Origin: Limnomonas spitsbergensis
Lineage: Eukaryota > Chlorophyta > Chlorophyceae > Chlamydomonadales
Assembly: GCA_037349105.1 (NCBI GenBank)
Contig: JAYJMM010000071.1
Location: 496,001 to 560,000, forward strand
Direction of reading: 5' to 3'
DNA: 64,000 nt
Below, one piece after another: positions 21,132 to 32,006 of the stretch (positions within the stretch are counted from its first letter, which is position 1; the number at the start of each line of letters is the position of its first letter). The notes beneath the pieces were generated by a model that saw nothing but the letters and a program-made list of their open reading frames with translations, ran no database searches and was not told where the DNA came from. The translations under genes and the position numbers were made by a program.

Positions 21132-21151
21132 CCCCCCCCCCCCCCCCCCCC
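21132..21151 (+). repeat. poly-C tract (about 20 C)
   Basis: This homopolymer is followed by ACCCACCCACACC. It is a likely site of length error in sequencing or assembly. Confidence 0.9.
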
Positions 21152-21470
21152 ACCCACCCACACCACTTTAACCCTCCATAACTCCCAGCCCCCTAGGCCA
21201 AAAAACAATTTTAAGACCAGTTATGAAAAGCTCCCGTCAAGCTCCACAACTTTCGATGATGGGGTGTACCGTATTCCGTTATTTTTGCCCCCTCGTGAAT
21301 AACTCGTATTTTCTCTTCCGTCGCGTGTCACTTCTTTTAATCTCCACATGCTCCGATGGCGCATTGTTTTAAGGGCGGGAAGCTTAATCGATCGCATAAA
21401 AATCCAGATTAAAGGATAGGAGCCCTTTTAACCCTCCGAATTTCCGAAGTCCGGCACAGTATGTGCCGGT

Positions 21471-21522
21471 TGGTCTAGTTGGTCAGGGGATAATTGGCGA
21501 CAGCACATGAGAATCGAATGCG
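21471..21522 (+). other. weak tRNA-like promoter boxes (possible SINE head)
   Basis: TGGTCTAGTTGG resembles a pol III A box, and GAATCGAATGC, about 28 bases downstream, is a poor B-box match. The sequence cannot be folded into a good cloverleaf by eye. It may be a tRNA-derived SINE relic at the left edge of the foldback region. Confidence 0.2.
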
Positions 21523-21702
21523 ATACCGTCGTTCTCCAGCAGATGACTGCCGTTCCTGTTCCCGTTTCAGTTTCAGGAGGAGATTTCTGCCGTTCCAGTT
21601 CCTGTTTCAGGTTTCCCTTCGGGGTTTCCATGAAGACTTGAGCCAGCCCAGATACGTCTGTCACTCAAACTCTAATACTCTACGTATACCAGATTTCTTT
21701 CA

Positions 21703-21797
21703 ACCACATCAGAGATCGCCCAACGTCATACGCTTAGGGTACGCTTAGGGTGTAGAACAGCCAGCCCAAGAATTGATGCGCCTCGCGCAGCCAGCAT
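21703..21797 (+). repeat. left arm of the 5.1-kb foldback-like structure
   Basis: The arm starts TCAACCACATCAGAGATCGC and runs through CAACGTCATACGCTTAGGG, AGCCCAAGAATTGATGCGCC to CGCGCAGCCAGCATTG. Its reverse complement matches 26724-26813, apart from an 11-bp duplication (ACGCTTAGGGT) in this arm and scattered substitutions. Confidence 0.85.
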
Positions 21798-22189
21798 TGA
21801 CCTACTTCGTGGGTCGCTCGAGCAATTTTAGGTGGACATCTAAGCCTACATAAAACGCCGAAGGAGTTTAGGGTTGGGAGTTAGTTTGGCCATCAATAGA
21901 CACCTTCGAGCAACGTACTGAGCCACAGGGCGAAATCGAGTAGCAAGAATCAAATTCATCGATGCGGAGGAACTCTTTGAAGACTCCATGCTCATAGACA
22001 TAGATGCTCAGCCCAGAAGTGGCTCAGCCAGGAGAAGGAGGACGAGGATATTGGATTATTTCGAGTTACTCCTTTCTGCTGATGTCGAAATGGCCTTACA
22101 CGCAACAGCAACAGGTCTCAAGCATGCAGTTAATCACCGGCACAATGCGGGCAGGACAGCAGATATAAGATGCCGTGAGAGCGATGCAT
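21798..22189. other. inner flank of left arm, nothing recognised
   Basis: This is unique sequence between the left arm and the first tandem array. No coding evidence. Confidence 0.35.
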
Positions 22190-22850
22190 GCACTCCATGC
22201 AGTAGCTCCCCGCATGCATGCCGATACACCGCCCGCATGCAGTTGCTCCCCGCCGGCAAGCCGGCTCCCCATTCCAATGACAACACCCTGCCTGCACGCA
22301 GAGCATCCCACTGGCACGACAGCACTCCGCCTGCATGTAAAAGCGTACCACCGGCAGGACAGCGCCCTGCCAGCATGCAAAGCACCCAGCCGGCATAACT
22401 TGCGCCCGGCCATACGGATAGCACCCCGCGTGCATGCAGTTGCGCCCCACGGGCACGACCACACCCTGCCTGCATATGGCCCTGCCAGCACGACAGCACC
22501 CTGCTTGCAAGCATGCACCTCACTGGCATGACAGCAACGGCATGCATACAAAGGCCCCCGACATCATCACAACACCCTGCTTAATTGCATAGCACCCTGC
22601 ATGCATGCATATGGCTCCGACAGCACGACAGCACCCTGCTTGCATGCATAGTACCCCACCGGTATGACAGCACCCCGCCTGCGTACAAGGTGCCCCGACA
22701 TCATGACAACACCCTGCTTACTTGCACAGCATCATGCATGCATGCATATAGCCCTGCCGGCACGACAACACCCTGCGTGCCTGCAGAAGCCCCCCACCGG
22801 CACGACTCCACTTACATGCAATGCATGCATGCTGATGCACCTTAGTCCCA
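22190..22850 (+). repeat. diverged array of about 45-bp units, outer left
   Basis: Units alternate GACAGCACCCTGCCTGCATG-like and CCACCGGCACGA-like words with considerable divergence. Several segments look like the reverse complement of words in the 25.84-26.52 kb array (for example CTGCATGTAAAAGCG here, against CGCTTTACATGCAAG there). Confidence 0.6.
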
Positions 22851-22984
22851 CTTACCTCTGGCAGAAAGACGTACGGTACACTATATGCATGCTGCCTAAC
22901 TACCGACCTCACTGGCATGCACTTCCTGTGGGCAGCAACACAGCCACACCCACTGGCATGAACTGCATGCACCCTTTAGCACCT

Positions 22985-24260
22985 CACCCCCACTGACATG
23001 CTCTGCCTGCACATTGCAGTACTGCCGCAACCACTGGCACGTACTGCCTGTGCGCAGGAGCACCACTGCACCCACTGGCATGCACTGCCTGTGTGCTACA
23101 GTACTGCAGCACCCACTGGCATGTACTGCCTGCGTGCTGCAGTACCGCTGCACCCACTGGCATGCAATGCCTGTGTGCTACAGTACCGCCGCAACAACTG
23201 GTCTTTACTGCCTGTGCGCAGCAGCACAACTGCACCCACTGGCATGTAATGCCTGTGCGCAGCAGCACCACTGCACCCACTGGCATTTGCTGCCTGTGCG
23301 CAGCAGCACCACTGCACCGACTGGCATGTACTGCCTGTGCGCAGCAGCACCACTGCACCCACTGGCATGTACTGCCTGTGCACAGCAGCACCACTGCACC
23401 CACTGACATGTACTGCCTGTGCGCAGCAACACCACTGCACCCACTGGCATGTACTGCCCGTGTGCAGCAGCACCACTGCACCCACTGGCATGTACTGCTT
23501 GTGCGCAGCAGCACCACTGCACCCACTGGCATGCAATGCCTGTGCGCAGCAGCACCACTGCACCCACTGGCATGTACTGCTTGTTCGCAGCAGCACCACT
23601 GCACCCACTGGCATGTAATGCCTGTGTGCAGCAGCACCACTGCACCCACTGGCATGTACTGCCTGTGCGCAGCAGCACCACTGCACCCAATGGCATGCAC
23701 TGCATGTGCGCAGCAGCACCACTGCACCCACTGGCATGCAATGCCTGTGCGCAGCAACACCACTGCACCCAATGGCATACACTGCCTGTGTGCTACAGTA
23801 CTGCAGCACCCACTGACATGCACCACATACATGGTGATGCATCGCCGTACCCACTGGCATGCACTGCCAGCTTGCTGCAGTACCGCCGCACCAACTGGCA
23901 TGCACTTTATGCCAGCACTGCCGCAGTGCCGCACCCACTACCATGCATATAATGCCAGCACTGCTGCAGCACCGCACACACGAGCATTCACTCTATGCCA
24001 GCACTGCCGCAGTGCCGCACCCACTGGTATGCTCTTTATGCCAACACTGCCGCAGCGTCTCACCCACTAGTATGCAGTTCATGCCAGCTCTGCCGCAGCG
24101 CTGCACCCACTAGTATGCAGTTTATGCCAACACTTCTGAAGTACCACACCCACCAGCATGCACTGCATGTATGCTGAAGCATGAATGCACTCACTGGCAT
24201 GCACCGCCTGTATACTGAAGCATTACCGCACTCATTGGCAGGCACTGCCCCTTCGCTGCA
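22985..24260 (+). repeat. 41-43-bp satellite array
   Basis: The unit is ACTGGCATGTACTGCCTGTG followed by CGCAGCAGCACCACTGCACCC. Starts at 23361, 23402 and 23443 give exactly 41 bp in the homogeneous centre; the part after 23.84 kb has units of about 43 bp with ATGCCAGCACTGCCGCAG. The long open frames here (up to 325 codons on both strands) arise because 41 is not divisible by 3 and the unit is stop-free. Confidence 0.9.
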
Positions 24261-24289
24261 GTACCGCAGCACCCCCAGTACCATGAGTG

Positions 24290-24850
24290 ACATGTGCAAT
24301 GGAAGCCAATGAGTCACAAGACCAGTTAATATGCCTTGTATTCTGAGTTCCGTGAATGGATAACGTTAGTGGTTTATGGATGCCTTGGACAGGAGCTTCA
24401 GCCCAACAGTCATTGATAACACAACAGTGAAGGCACTGAACATTAGAAGCCAATCAGTCCCGCAACCACTTAATCTGCCTTGTCTTGAGTTACGTGTATG
24501 GATACTGGTAATGGTCCATGGATGCTTAGGATGGGAGTTTTAGCCCGACAGCCATTGATAACGCAACAGCGATTAAGACGAACTCTGGAAGCAAGCCAGT
24601 CCCGCACCAACTTAATCTGCCTTGTGTTATGAGTTACGTGAATGGATACTGTCAATGGTCCAAGGATGCCAAGGACATGGGTTTCAGCCCAACAGCCATT
24701 TATAACACAACAGTGATGGCGATGCGCATTGGAGGCCAATCATTGATGCAACCACATTCATAACACAAGAGTGATGGCATCGCATACTGGAAGCCAATTA
24801 GCCCCGCAACAACTTAATCTCGCTTATGTTATGCAGTTCGGGAACTATGT
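24290..24850 (+). repeat. 143-bp tandem array
   Basis: Landmark GGAAGCCAATCAGTCCCGCA recurs near 24304, 24448, 24595, 24734 and, after a truncated unit, 24792. Each unit also carries TTAATCTGCCTTGT, GTGAATGGATACTG and CAGCCATTGATAACACAACA. Confidence 0.8.
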
Positions 24851-24859
24851 ATACCTCCA

Positions 24860-25840
24860 GTTTGCTAGGCTTTTGAGCAGGAGTTTTGGGGCTCTTTTGC
24901 TCCCAATGACCACTGAAATTTTAAAATATGTCAATAAAGGCATGGCATTGGTTTTCTGGAGGAATTTGGACATCTGTAACTGGCCTCAGCCACAGCGGCG
25001 CCCTCAAAGCAGGGCCGAGAGGGCCATTGAGAGCAAAAGAGCCTCAAAACACCTCGACAAAATTAAACCAAACTGGAACAGCAGTCCTAAAATATTTCAA
25101 AAAAGGCAAAGCATTGCTCTTCTGGAGGGTTTTGGACACCTGCAAGTTGGCCTCAGCCACCGCGGCGCCCTCAAAGCGGGGCCGAGAGGATCATTGAGAG
25201 CAAAAACAACCTAAACACCTTCTCATAATTCTTCCAAACTGAAACAGCAACCCTAAAGTATGTTAACAAAGGCATTGCATACGTTTCTGGAGGAATTTGG
25301 ACTCCTGCAAGTTGGCCTCAGCCACCGCGGCGCCCTGAAAGCAGGGGGCCAAGAGGGCCATTGAGAGCGAAAAAGCCCCAAAACAACTTCTCAAAATTCA
25401 ACCGAACTGGAACCGCACTGCTGATATATGTAACCAAAGGCATAGCATGAGTTTTCTGAAGGAATTAGGACACCTGCAAGTTGGCCTCAGCTACCGTGGC
25501 AGTGTGGCACCCTTAAAGCGGGGGCCGAGAGGGCCATTGAGAGCAAAAAGGCATCCCCCAAAACACCTCCTCAGAATTTAACCAAACTGGAACAGCAGTC
25601 CTAATATGTGTCATCTATGTCTGCCACAGTGGTTTTCCTTAGGAATTAGGACACCAGCAAGTAGGCCGCAGCTACCATTGCAGCCTTTGAAGGAGGGCCG
25701 AGGGGGCCATTGAGAGCCAAACGGTCCCTTATTACATCCTCAGAATTGAACAAAACTGACACGCAATCTTGAACTGTGTCAACGAAGTCACATGTGTCTG
25801 AGAGAATAAAGACACCTGAGAGTTGGTCTCAGCTACACAT
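24860..25840 (+). repeat. 168-bp tandem array, six copies
   Basis: GGCCTCAGCCACCGCGGCGCC recurs at about 24982, 25149, 25314, 25483, 25664 and 25824. Each unit also holds GGGCCGAGAGGGCCATTGAG and an A-rich AACCAAACTGGAACAGCA part. Units become more diverged to the right. Confidence 0.85.
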
Positions 25841-26520
25841 GCAGCCACCGGCAAGGCGTTGCACATACGGGAGGGCACAATGCATGAGGACGGGGTGCTG
25901 CAATGACTGTCAGTGCGGGCACAATGCGGAAGGGTGGGGAGCTGCGACCAATGTCAGGGCGAAACACATACGTGCGGTCGTTGCGCATGAGGGCTGGGAG
26001 CTGCCACCCACAGCAGGGAGCTGCCGGGCGATGCAATTAATGACACGGCGCTCGACATACGGGGGGCATTGAGCATCAGGGCAGTGCGCAATAACGACAA
26101 GCACGGTGCACAAACAGGCAAGCGCCACACATACAAGCGGTTGCAGAGTATGCGGGTGGGCACTACGAAAACCACCGGCAGGGACTTAGGTAGCTGTGCA
26201 TGGGAGCGGATTACAGAGCATGCGAGTGGGACACTACAACCACCAGCATGGCGTTGCACACGGGGCAGGCGCTTTACATGCAAGTTGGGCAGTAAAGCCA
26301 ATACCAGGGCGTTGCGCCCTCGGGCGCCCGCCGGGCGGGCGCTGTGCATAAGGGTAAGGCGTTGTGCATGCAGGTGGCGCTCTGCAGCCTGGTGAGGTGC
26401 TCCACATACTGGCAAGGCATGGTGCTGTGACTGTTGGGGTGTTGTGCATGCGGCCATGCACCCACCGGCAGAATAGAGCAAGACAGCATCAACCAGCAAG
26501 GCGTTGTGTATGCGGCAAGA
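25841..26520 (+). repeat. diverged array of about 45-bp units, outer right
   Basis: Words such as GGCAAGGCGTTGCACATACG and GGGCACAATGCATGAGG recur irregularly. Its composition mirrors the 22.19-22.85 kb array in inverted orientation, which supports a foldback layout. Confidence 0.55.
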
Positions 26521-26723
26521 TGTCAGTCAACATTGAATCATACGAATGTTGCACTAACTCGATCCTAGTTGCAGCGTAAATCGAAGTGACAGTTCCCTCT
26601 CTGGTTCCCTCAAGGAATCCTCAGGTACGGAATCAGGTACGGAATCGTCTAATATTTGCGGACTGGTTTGAGGTGCTTACATATAATAAATATGAAAGGC
26701 TGGCATACATATGACATCGATCC
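26521..26723. other. inner flank of right arm, nothing recognised
   Basis: This sequence contains a short direct repeat (AGGTACGGAATC, twice near 26632-26653) but no gene. Confidence 0.35.
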
Positions 26724-26813
26724 TAATGCAGGCTGCGCGAAGCGCAACAATTCTTGGGCTGACTGTCCTATGCCCTAAGCGTATGACGTTGGGCGATCTC
26801 TAATGTGGTTGAG
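26724..26813 (-). repeat. right arm of the 5.1-kb foldback-like structure
   Basis: This is the inverted counterpart of 21703-21797 and ends GATCTCTAATGTGGTTGA. The 221-bp satellite starts immediately after it (CTAGGTCACCGAACG). No target-site duplication could be defined at the outer ends. Confidence 0.85.
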
Positions 26814-27011
26814 CTAGGTCACCGAACGTAGGCAAGACAAACAAAGAAGGAACGGGCAAGATGAAACAAGTGTTCGACTGGCACAAAAGTGTGATGTCAC
26901 GTGTCCCGACGTCACGTCCGACCGCGCGCCTCGGGGACGCAGTTTACCCTAAAAGCGCTATGACCTCACCCAGCAAACCCTGAAAGCCCTCGCCAAAATC
27001 TGGGGCATCTG
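26814..27011 (+). repeat. first 221-bp monomer, left piece (split by insertion)
   Basis: A normal monomer runs from CTAGGTCACCGAACG to CTGGGGCATCTG. It is interrupted at 27011 by the inserted element and resumes at 27591. Confidence 0.9.
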
Positions 27012-27590
27012 GGGCGCGTTCACATTGGCTCCAATCCAGTCATTGGGATTCTTCGTTGCATTAGTATGGATCTTGTTTGCCCGCTCTCTCGCCAGGTTCA
27101 GCTACTTGCAGGAATCCGTCAGCCACAGACGATTTCACAAGTTCTGATATCAACACACCACAATCGTCGTGGCGGGCTTATCATTGTTGCTGTGAACACG
27201 AGAGAAATCGCGCAGGGATCTCAAGCTTGTACCAGAGCATGTACCGACCGAGACTCTCCATTTTGCCATTGCACAGCACCTTTCCTCCTCGATGAAACAT
27301 TTTGCTTAATCACACCCGTTCCAAAATAACAAGCACGTAAACGAATGAGACAAGTATGCATTCAATCGACATAGTTTTGAGTTTGCGTGAACCCTGACCT
27401 AGCCAGCGTGGCAGGATCATTTGGATCATTCTTGGACACTACCTCGGGAGGTCGTTTCTGAAATGATCCTAGATGTACACAAAAGTACAACGACTAACTC
27501 GCGCCTCTAGTGTGGATGTAGTTCGGATCATCTCAGAATTCTGTACGGCGCCCACTTTTGGCTCGGATCACCCCCAATGTGAACGCGCCC
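27012..27590. mobile_element. 579-bp MITE-like element, 17-bp TIRs, CTG target duplication
   Basis: Left TIR GGGCGCGTTCACATTGG (27012-27028) is the perfect reverse complement of 27574-27590. CTG precedes the left end (27009-27011) and follows the right end (27591-27593), while uninterrupted monomers have a single CTG at this point (GGCATCTGGGCTACTGAC). The interior has repeated GGATCA words and no credible transposase, so it is non-autonomous. A 3-bp duplication with a short GC-rich TIR starting GGGC fits PIF/Harbinger- or CACTA-type elements, without deciding between them. Confidence 0.85.
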
Positions 27591-27615
27591 CTGGGCTATT
27601 GACGACGTTCGTAAA
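27591..27615 (+). repeat. first 221-bp monomer, right piece
   Basis: CTGGGCTATTGACGACGTTC then GTAA is the end of the monomer interrupted at 27011. Confidence 0.85.
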
Positions 27616-28001
27616 GAAATCTGGTATACGTACGGTATTAGAGTGACAGACTTATCTGGCCAGCCGACAGTGCCTCGGCAGACACGCGCTATGCAGGGCG
27701 GGGTAGGAGGCGGCAGGCATGTTCGTTCGACATGCGCTATGATCACCCCAGTACTTTCAGGTACCGGTATGTTGCAACTATCTGCTAGCACTCCGATTGG
27801 ACTCGTTTGTCTTTCAATCGTAAATCGGGGCCTATCAAGTATCAACAGCTGTCGATCGACACGTCAGACTATGACGCATGCACTTGCAACTCAGACAGGC
27901 CAGACGTACACAGCAGTGGACTCTTCTGGACATGCACGTGCGTGCGTGATGGCGGCTGGAGCAGTCGCGGAAAGCTTTGATTTACATCATATGAAAATGC
28001 C
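27616..28001. other. unique sequence between split monomer and truncated module
   Basis: This stretch is not seen in the other module copies. It joins module sequence abruptly at CACCTGAACAGGGAAAGAG (28001). No gene recognised. Confidence 0.4.
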
Positions 28002-28787
28002 ACCTGAACAGGGAAAGAGTCCCTACATATCCTAGGGCCCCATTACACTTCACACGCGGGCTTCACCGGGAGCTTCACAGTCACGTTCATCCGTCAATGG
28101 CACCAAATGCCGTTGTCACAAGCAAGTCGTAAGGAAGTATACATAAAGATTGGTGCACACACGTTATATGCTTCATTAATTCTGGCCCTCGCGCGTTGCT
28201 TCCAGGCAACGATGCAGAGCCTTGGATGCATTCCGAGCGTTTCGCACATAATATCCAACCGACGCAACCGACATGTACGATGCTGGCACTGAGGATATAA
28301 CAGCGCGTTTCTGATTGGACCTGGGAAACTTTCCGGGCTGTTTCCGGGTTGTTTTGAGCTGAAACACTGCACCCCGGAAAATCTTCGGGCCCTTAAGACC
28401 ACCAAGAGTAGTACAGTACGTCTCTTGTTTTTCCGGGGACCCCCCCTCCCTCCCCGGAAATTCCAAAGGACCCGGAGTGTATTTTATTTAGGCATTCGAA
28501 AGGCTTTTATTTACAAATAAGAATCGCCGCATATTTCTTCCCATGATCTTATCGGACGGTAGTCTTGGGGGCCGCCCTGCAGAAAGGCCGCGGCCCGCCT
28601 CGGCCTTGGCCACTCCGCGAGCGAGTCATCCTTATTATCATCATTATCATCATCAGCAGCAGCAGAAGCAGCAGCAACAGCGCAGATAACTTTTTGGCAC
28701 ACATTCGGCAATATCGCAGTAAACCCTGAACCACGCAAGATTACGCGCCCTCACGTTCCGGTGTCTGGCTCCGAGTTGTTTGCAGAA
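28002..28787 (+). repeat. module M0, truncated (right third only)
   Basis: It corresponds to the last roughly 790 bases of the 2.4-kb module, from CACCTGAACAGGGAAAGAG to GTTTGCAGAA. It differs from M1-M4 by several substitutions and a different CAT/CAG tract, consistent with an older copy at the array edge. Confidence 0.85.
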
Positions 28788-29678
28788 CTAGGTCACCGAA
28801 CGTAGGCAAGACAAACAAAGAAGGAACGGTCAGGATGAAACAAGAGTTCGACTGTCACAAAAAGTGTGATGTCACGTGTCCCTGACGTCACGTCCGACTA
28901 AGTGCGCCTCGGGGACGCAGTTTACCCTAAAAGCGCTATGATTCACCCAGCAAACCCTGAAAGCCCTCGCCAAAATCTGGGGCATATGGGCTACTGACGG
29001 CGTTCGTAACTAGGTCACCGAAACTGAGGCAAGACAAACAAAGAAGGAACGGTCAAGAAGAAAGAAGAGTTCGACTGCTGGCACAAAAAGTGTGATGTCA
29101 CGTGTCCATGACGTCACGTCCGACTGCGCGCGCCTCGGGGACGCAGTTGACCCTAAAAGCGCTATGATCTCTCCCAGCAAACCCTGTAAAACCTACCCAA
29201 AATCTGGGGCATATGGGCTACTGACGACGTTCGTAACTAGGATGCCGAACGTACGCAAGACAAACAAAGAAGGAACGGTCAGGATCAAACAAGAGTTCGA
29301 CTGGCACCAAAAGTGTGATGTCACGTGTCCCTGACGTCACGTCCGACTGCCTGCCTCGGGGACGCAGTTGACCCTAAAAGCGCTGTGACCTCGACCAGCA
29401 AACCCTGAAAAACCTACCCAAAATCTGAGGCATTTGGGCTACTGACGACGTTCGTAACTAGGGTGCCGAACGTAGGCAAGACAAACAAAGAAGGAACGGT
29501 CAAGAAGGAAGAAGAGTTCGGCTCGCACAAAAAGTGTGATGTCACGTGTCCCTGACGTCACGTCCGACAGTCTGCCTCGGGGACGCAGTTGACCCTAAAA
29601 GCGCTAAACCGTCATCCGCCAAACCCTGAAAGCCCTCCTCAAAATCTGGAGCACTTGGGCTACTGACGATGTTCGTAA
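28788..29678 (+). repeat. 221-bp satellite block, 4 monomers
   Basis: There are four head-to-tail monomers from CTAGGTCACC to GTTCGTAA. All have the GTGTGATGTCACGTG block, the CCTCGGGGACGCAGTT block and the ACGACGTTCGTAA end or close variants. Confidence 0.95.
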
Positions 29679-29686
29679 ACACCCAC

Positions 29687-29754
29687 CTGGGAACTTTCCC
29701 GAAGACCATAAGACCGTCGTACACGATTTTTTCCAGGTCCCAGTCGGAAACGTG
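29687..29754 (-). pseudogene. exon-like fragment in M1
   Basis: On the minus strand, ATATTACAG precedes and GTGGGTG follows a 68-nt segment reading HVSDWDLEKIVYDGLMVFGK then VP. Good acceptor and donor contexts and protein-like composition suggest a captured or relic exon. The segment is kept in M2, M3 and M4 (E to G in M4). The family was not recognised. Confidence 0.3.
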
Positions 29755-29952
29755 CTGTAATATTTTCATAGATTACAAATAATTTAAATGGCGGGCGTAG
29801 CCAAGAGGATGCCACGGTGAGGTTCCGCCCTGTCCCCTACGCCTAGGTGTGGCATGTTTCACCTCCTGGTGCCACGTTGTCGTCATTCTGGTAGCCTGGT
29901 GCACTACATTTCGCCTCGAGACATCTAGTTCCTTTGGCCACAACTTGTCTGA

Positions 29953-30327
29953 TCATCTCCTTTGCTTCCCTCGAATCAAACAATATCCTGGCGCTCGCAA
30001 CTTGTTCCTCGCCTCCTCTCCGTCACATTCATTACGATTCACAAGCTCCTTGTGAACGCTTTTGCCTGGCATCAACCCTGCGGATCGCCCCCGCCGGTAC
30101 ACCCACATGACGACGTCCATGAGTTGGTTACCAGGCTGCCTGTCGGCTTCGACATATGTCGCCCAGCATGATGAGGACGATAAGCGGGGCAACGTGTACC
30201 AACCCTCCTTGATGACGGGTCGGTGAATGTACTTCACCGGCACATCGCCATCGGATGCACAGACTCTGTGACACTTTTTTTTACCATATCTCCTGACCTG
30301 TTTGACATAACACAGATGGCATCTAGT
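29953..30327 (-). pseudogene. 124-codon open segment with a Cys/His cluster in M1
   Basis: The minus-strand open segment begins just after a stop and starts TRCHLCYVKQVRRYGKKKCH then RVC, followed by IHRPVIKEGWYTLPRL and QLMDVVMWVYRRGRSAG. The C-x2-C ... C-x3-C spacing hints at a zinc-binding end, as in some DDE transposases, but the spacing fits no family exactly. A homopolymer (eight T, seven in M4) lies inside it and shifts the frame in M4. It is possibly a relic of a transposase or captured gene. Confidence 0.3.
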
Positions 30328-31778
30328 TCAGTAGGAACAGCCAACGCATGGATGGCCCTTATGGGCTAGTGTGCAACTACGTGCCTACATGTATGCACCA
30401 ATGCACAACGCACTGCCTCATCACATATTCACAACGTGTACCGGTACCCTCTAATGGGCGATCGGCCGATCTCGGTCTGTCGGCTCAAACTACCACCTGC
30501 ACAAACTAGCTCGCATATCAATGCTCAAGTTCACTTGTCGGAGGCCTTCGTGTCCTACAAGAACATTAAGGAATCCATGACAAGCTGCTCACTCACTTCA
30601 TGTGCTCCGCCGGTCGCCCTAGCTGCTTTGCCAGTGTCTTGCCTGCGCTAGTACCTGAAGAGGCCTGTCCATTGGCACTAGAATACTGAACATTATTGCA
30701 GGGGCTCCTACTCACGAGGCTTAGGCCTGGTTGGTTGATGATGTAGACGATGGCACTTGTGTAGCATTGCTTGATGTGCGCGACCCTCTGAAGGGCATGC
30801 CCTAATTCAGGGTTCAGGTTATGAACCTCCGACAGGCATCTTCTGGTGCAGCCTCCCCTAGACCATAACCTCTGTACTGGAGTTTTCTTTCAAATTTCCA
30901 TCGGCATGCTTAAAGATGTAAGCCTCACTCCTGTGTGGTGTGTGTTTCAATTGAGGCTCACTAAGTACAGCCCTCGTATCCTTTCAATACGTGAGCCTCT
31001 CTCCTTCGTTGTGCGTGCAGGTAGCAAGGGGCAACGTTCACCCTCCGGCATCGTCGAGCAGACCGATGTCCCCATCCGGCAAAGAGGAAGAGCCTGCATC
31101 ATGAATGGACATCGGTCTTCCAGAGCAGGTGCTGCGTACCTGGCAGCTGTCGGTGCTGATGCGGGAACCCCCAGGGTGCGCAGCGTTGCGGGCAGGAAAA
31201 GCCTCAGACCCGGCAAGAGAAACTCGACAGCGACGCTTGCTGGGTCTGGCTGGATAACCTGAACACCTGAACAGGGAAAGAGTCCCTACATATCCTAGGG
31301 CCCCATTACTGTCATTACACTTCACACGCGGGCTTCACCGGGAGCTTCACAGTCACGTTCATCACTGGCACCAAATGCCGTTGTCACTAGCAAGTCGTAA
31401 GGAAGTATACATAAAGATTGGTGCACACACGTTATATGCTTCATTAATTCTGACCCTCGCGCGTTGCTTCCAGGCAACGATGCAGAGCCTTGGATGCATT
31501 CCGAGCGTTTCGCACATAATATCCAACCGACGCAACCGACATGTACGATGCTGGCACTGAGGATATAACAGCGCGTTTCTGATTGGACTTGGGAAACTTT
31601 CCGGGCTGTTCCGGGTTGTTTTGAGCTGAAACACTGCACCCCGGAAAATCTCCGGGCCCTTAAGACCACCAAGAGTAGTACAGTACGTGTCTTGTTTTTC
31701 TGGGGACCCCCCCCCCCCTCCCCGGAAATTCCAAAGGACCCGGAGTGTATTTTATTTAGGTCTTCGAAAGGCTTTTAT

Positions 31779-32006
31779 TTACAAATAAGAACCGCCGCAT
31801 TTTTCTTCCCATGATCTTATCGGACGGTAGTCTTGGGGGCCGCCCTGCAGAAAGGCCGCGGCCCGCCTCGGCCTTGGCCACTCCGCGAGCGAGTCATCCC
31901 TATCATCATCATTATCATCAGCAGCAGCAGCAGAAGCAGCAGCAACAGCGCAGATAAATTTTAGGCACACATTCGGCAATATCGCAGTAAACCCTGAACC
32001 ACGCAA
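31779..32006 (-). pseudogene. 3'-terminal coding-like fragment with Ala/Asp tract and TGTAA signal in M1
   Basis: The minus strand reads 75 codons ending RSWEEKCGGSYL and stopping within TTGTAAATAAA, which contains the green-algal type TGTAA polyadenylation word and AATAAA. A CAT/CAG tract encodes runs of Asp and Ala. The frame is retained in all five module copies (75, 75, 75, 76 and 76 codons) despite triplet-length changes. It may be a real last exon or a neutral frame preserved by recent duplication. Confidence 0.35.

Noticed and set aside
22984..24070. Long frames on both strands with Cys/His repeats that look like zinc fingers
   Set aside because: They arise from the 41-bp satellite, which is stop-free in all frames. 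The Cys/His pattern is the codon reading of CACTGCACCCACTGGCATG, not a conserved fold.
27066..27329. 87-codon frame inside the inserted element as a transposase
   Set aside because: It is too short, has no DDE or helix-turn-helix pattern, and overlaps another frame of similar length. The element is better described as non-autonomous.
30846..31262. 138-codon plus-strand open frame present in every full module
   Set aside because: It has no recognisable domain, its composition is frame-neutral, and its conservation is explained by near-identity of the module copies. Opposite-strand frames are equally open.
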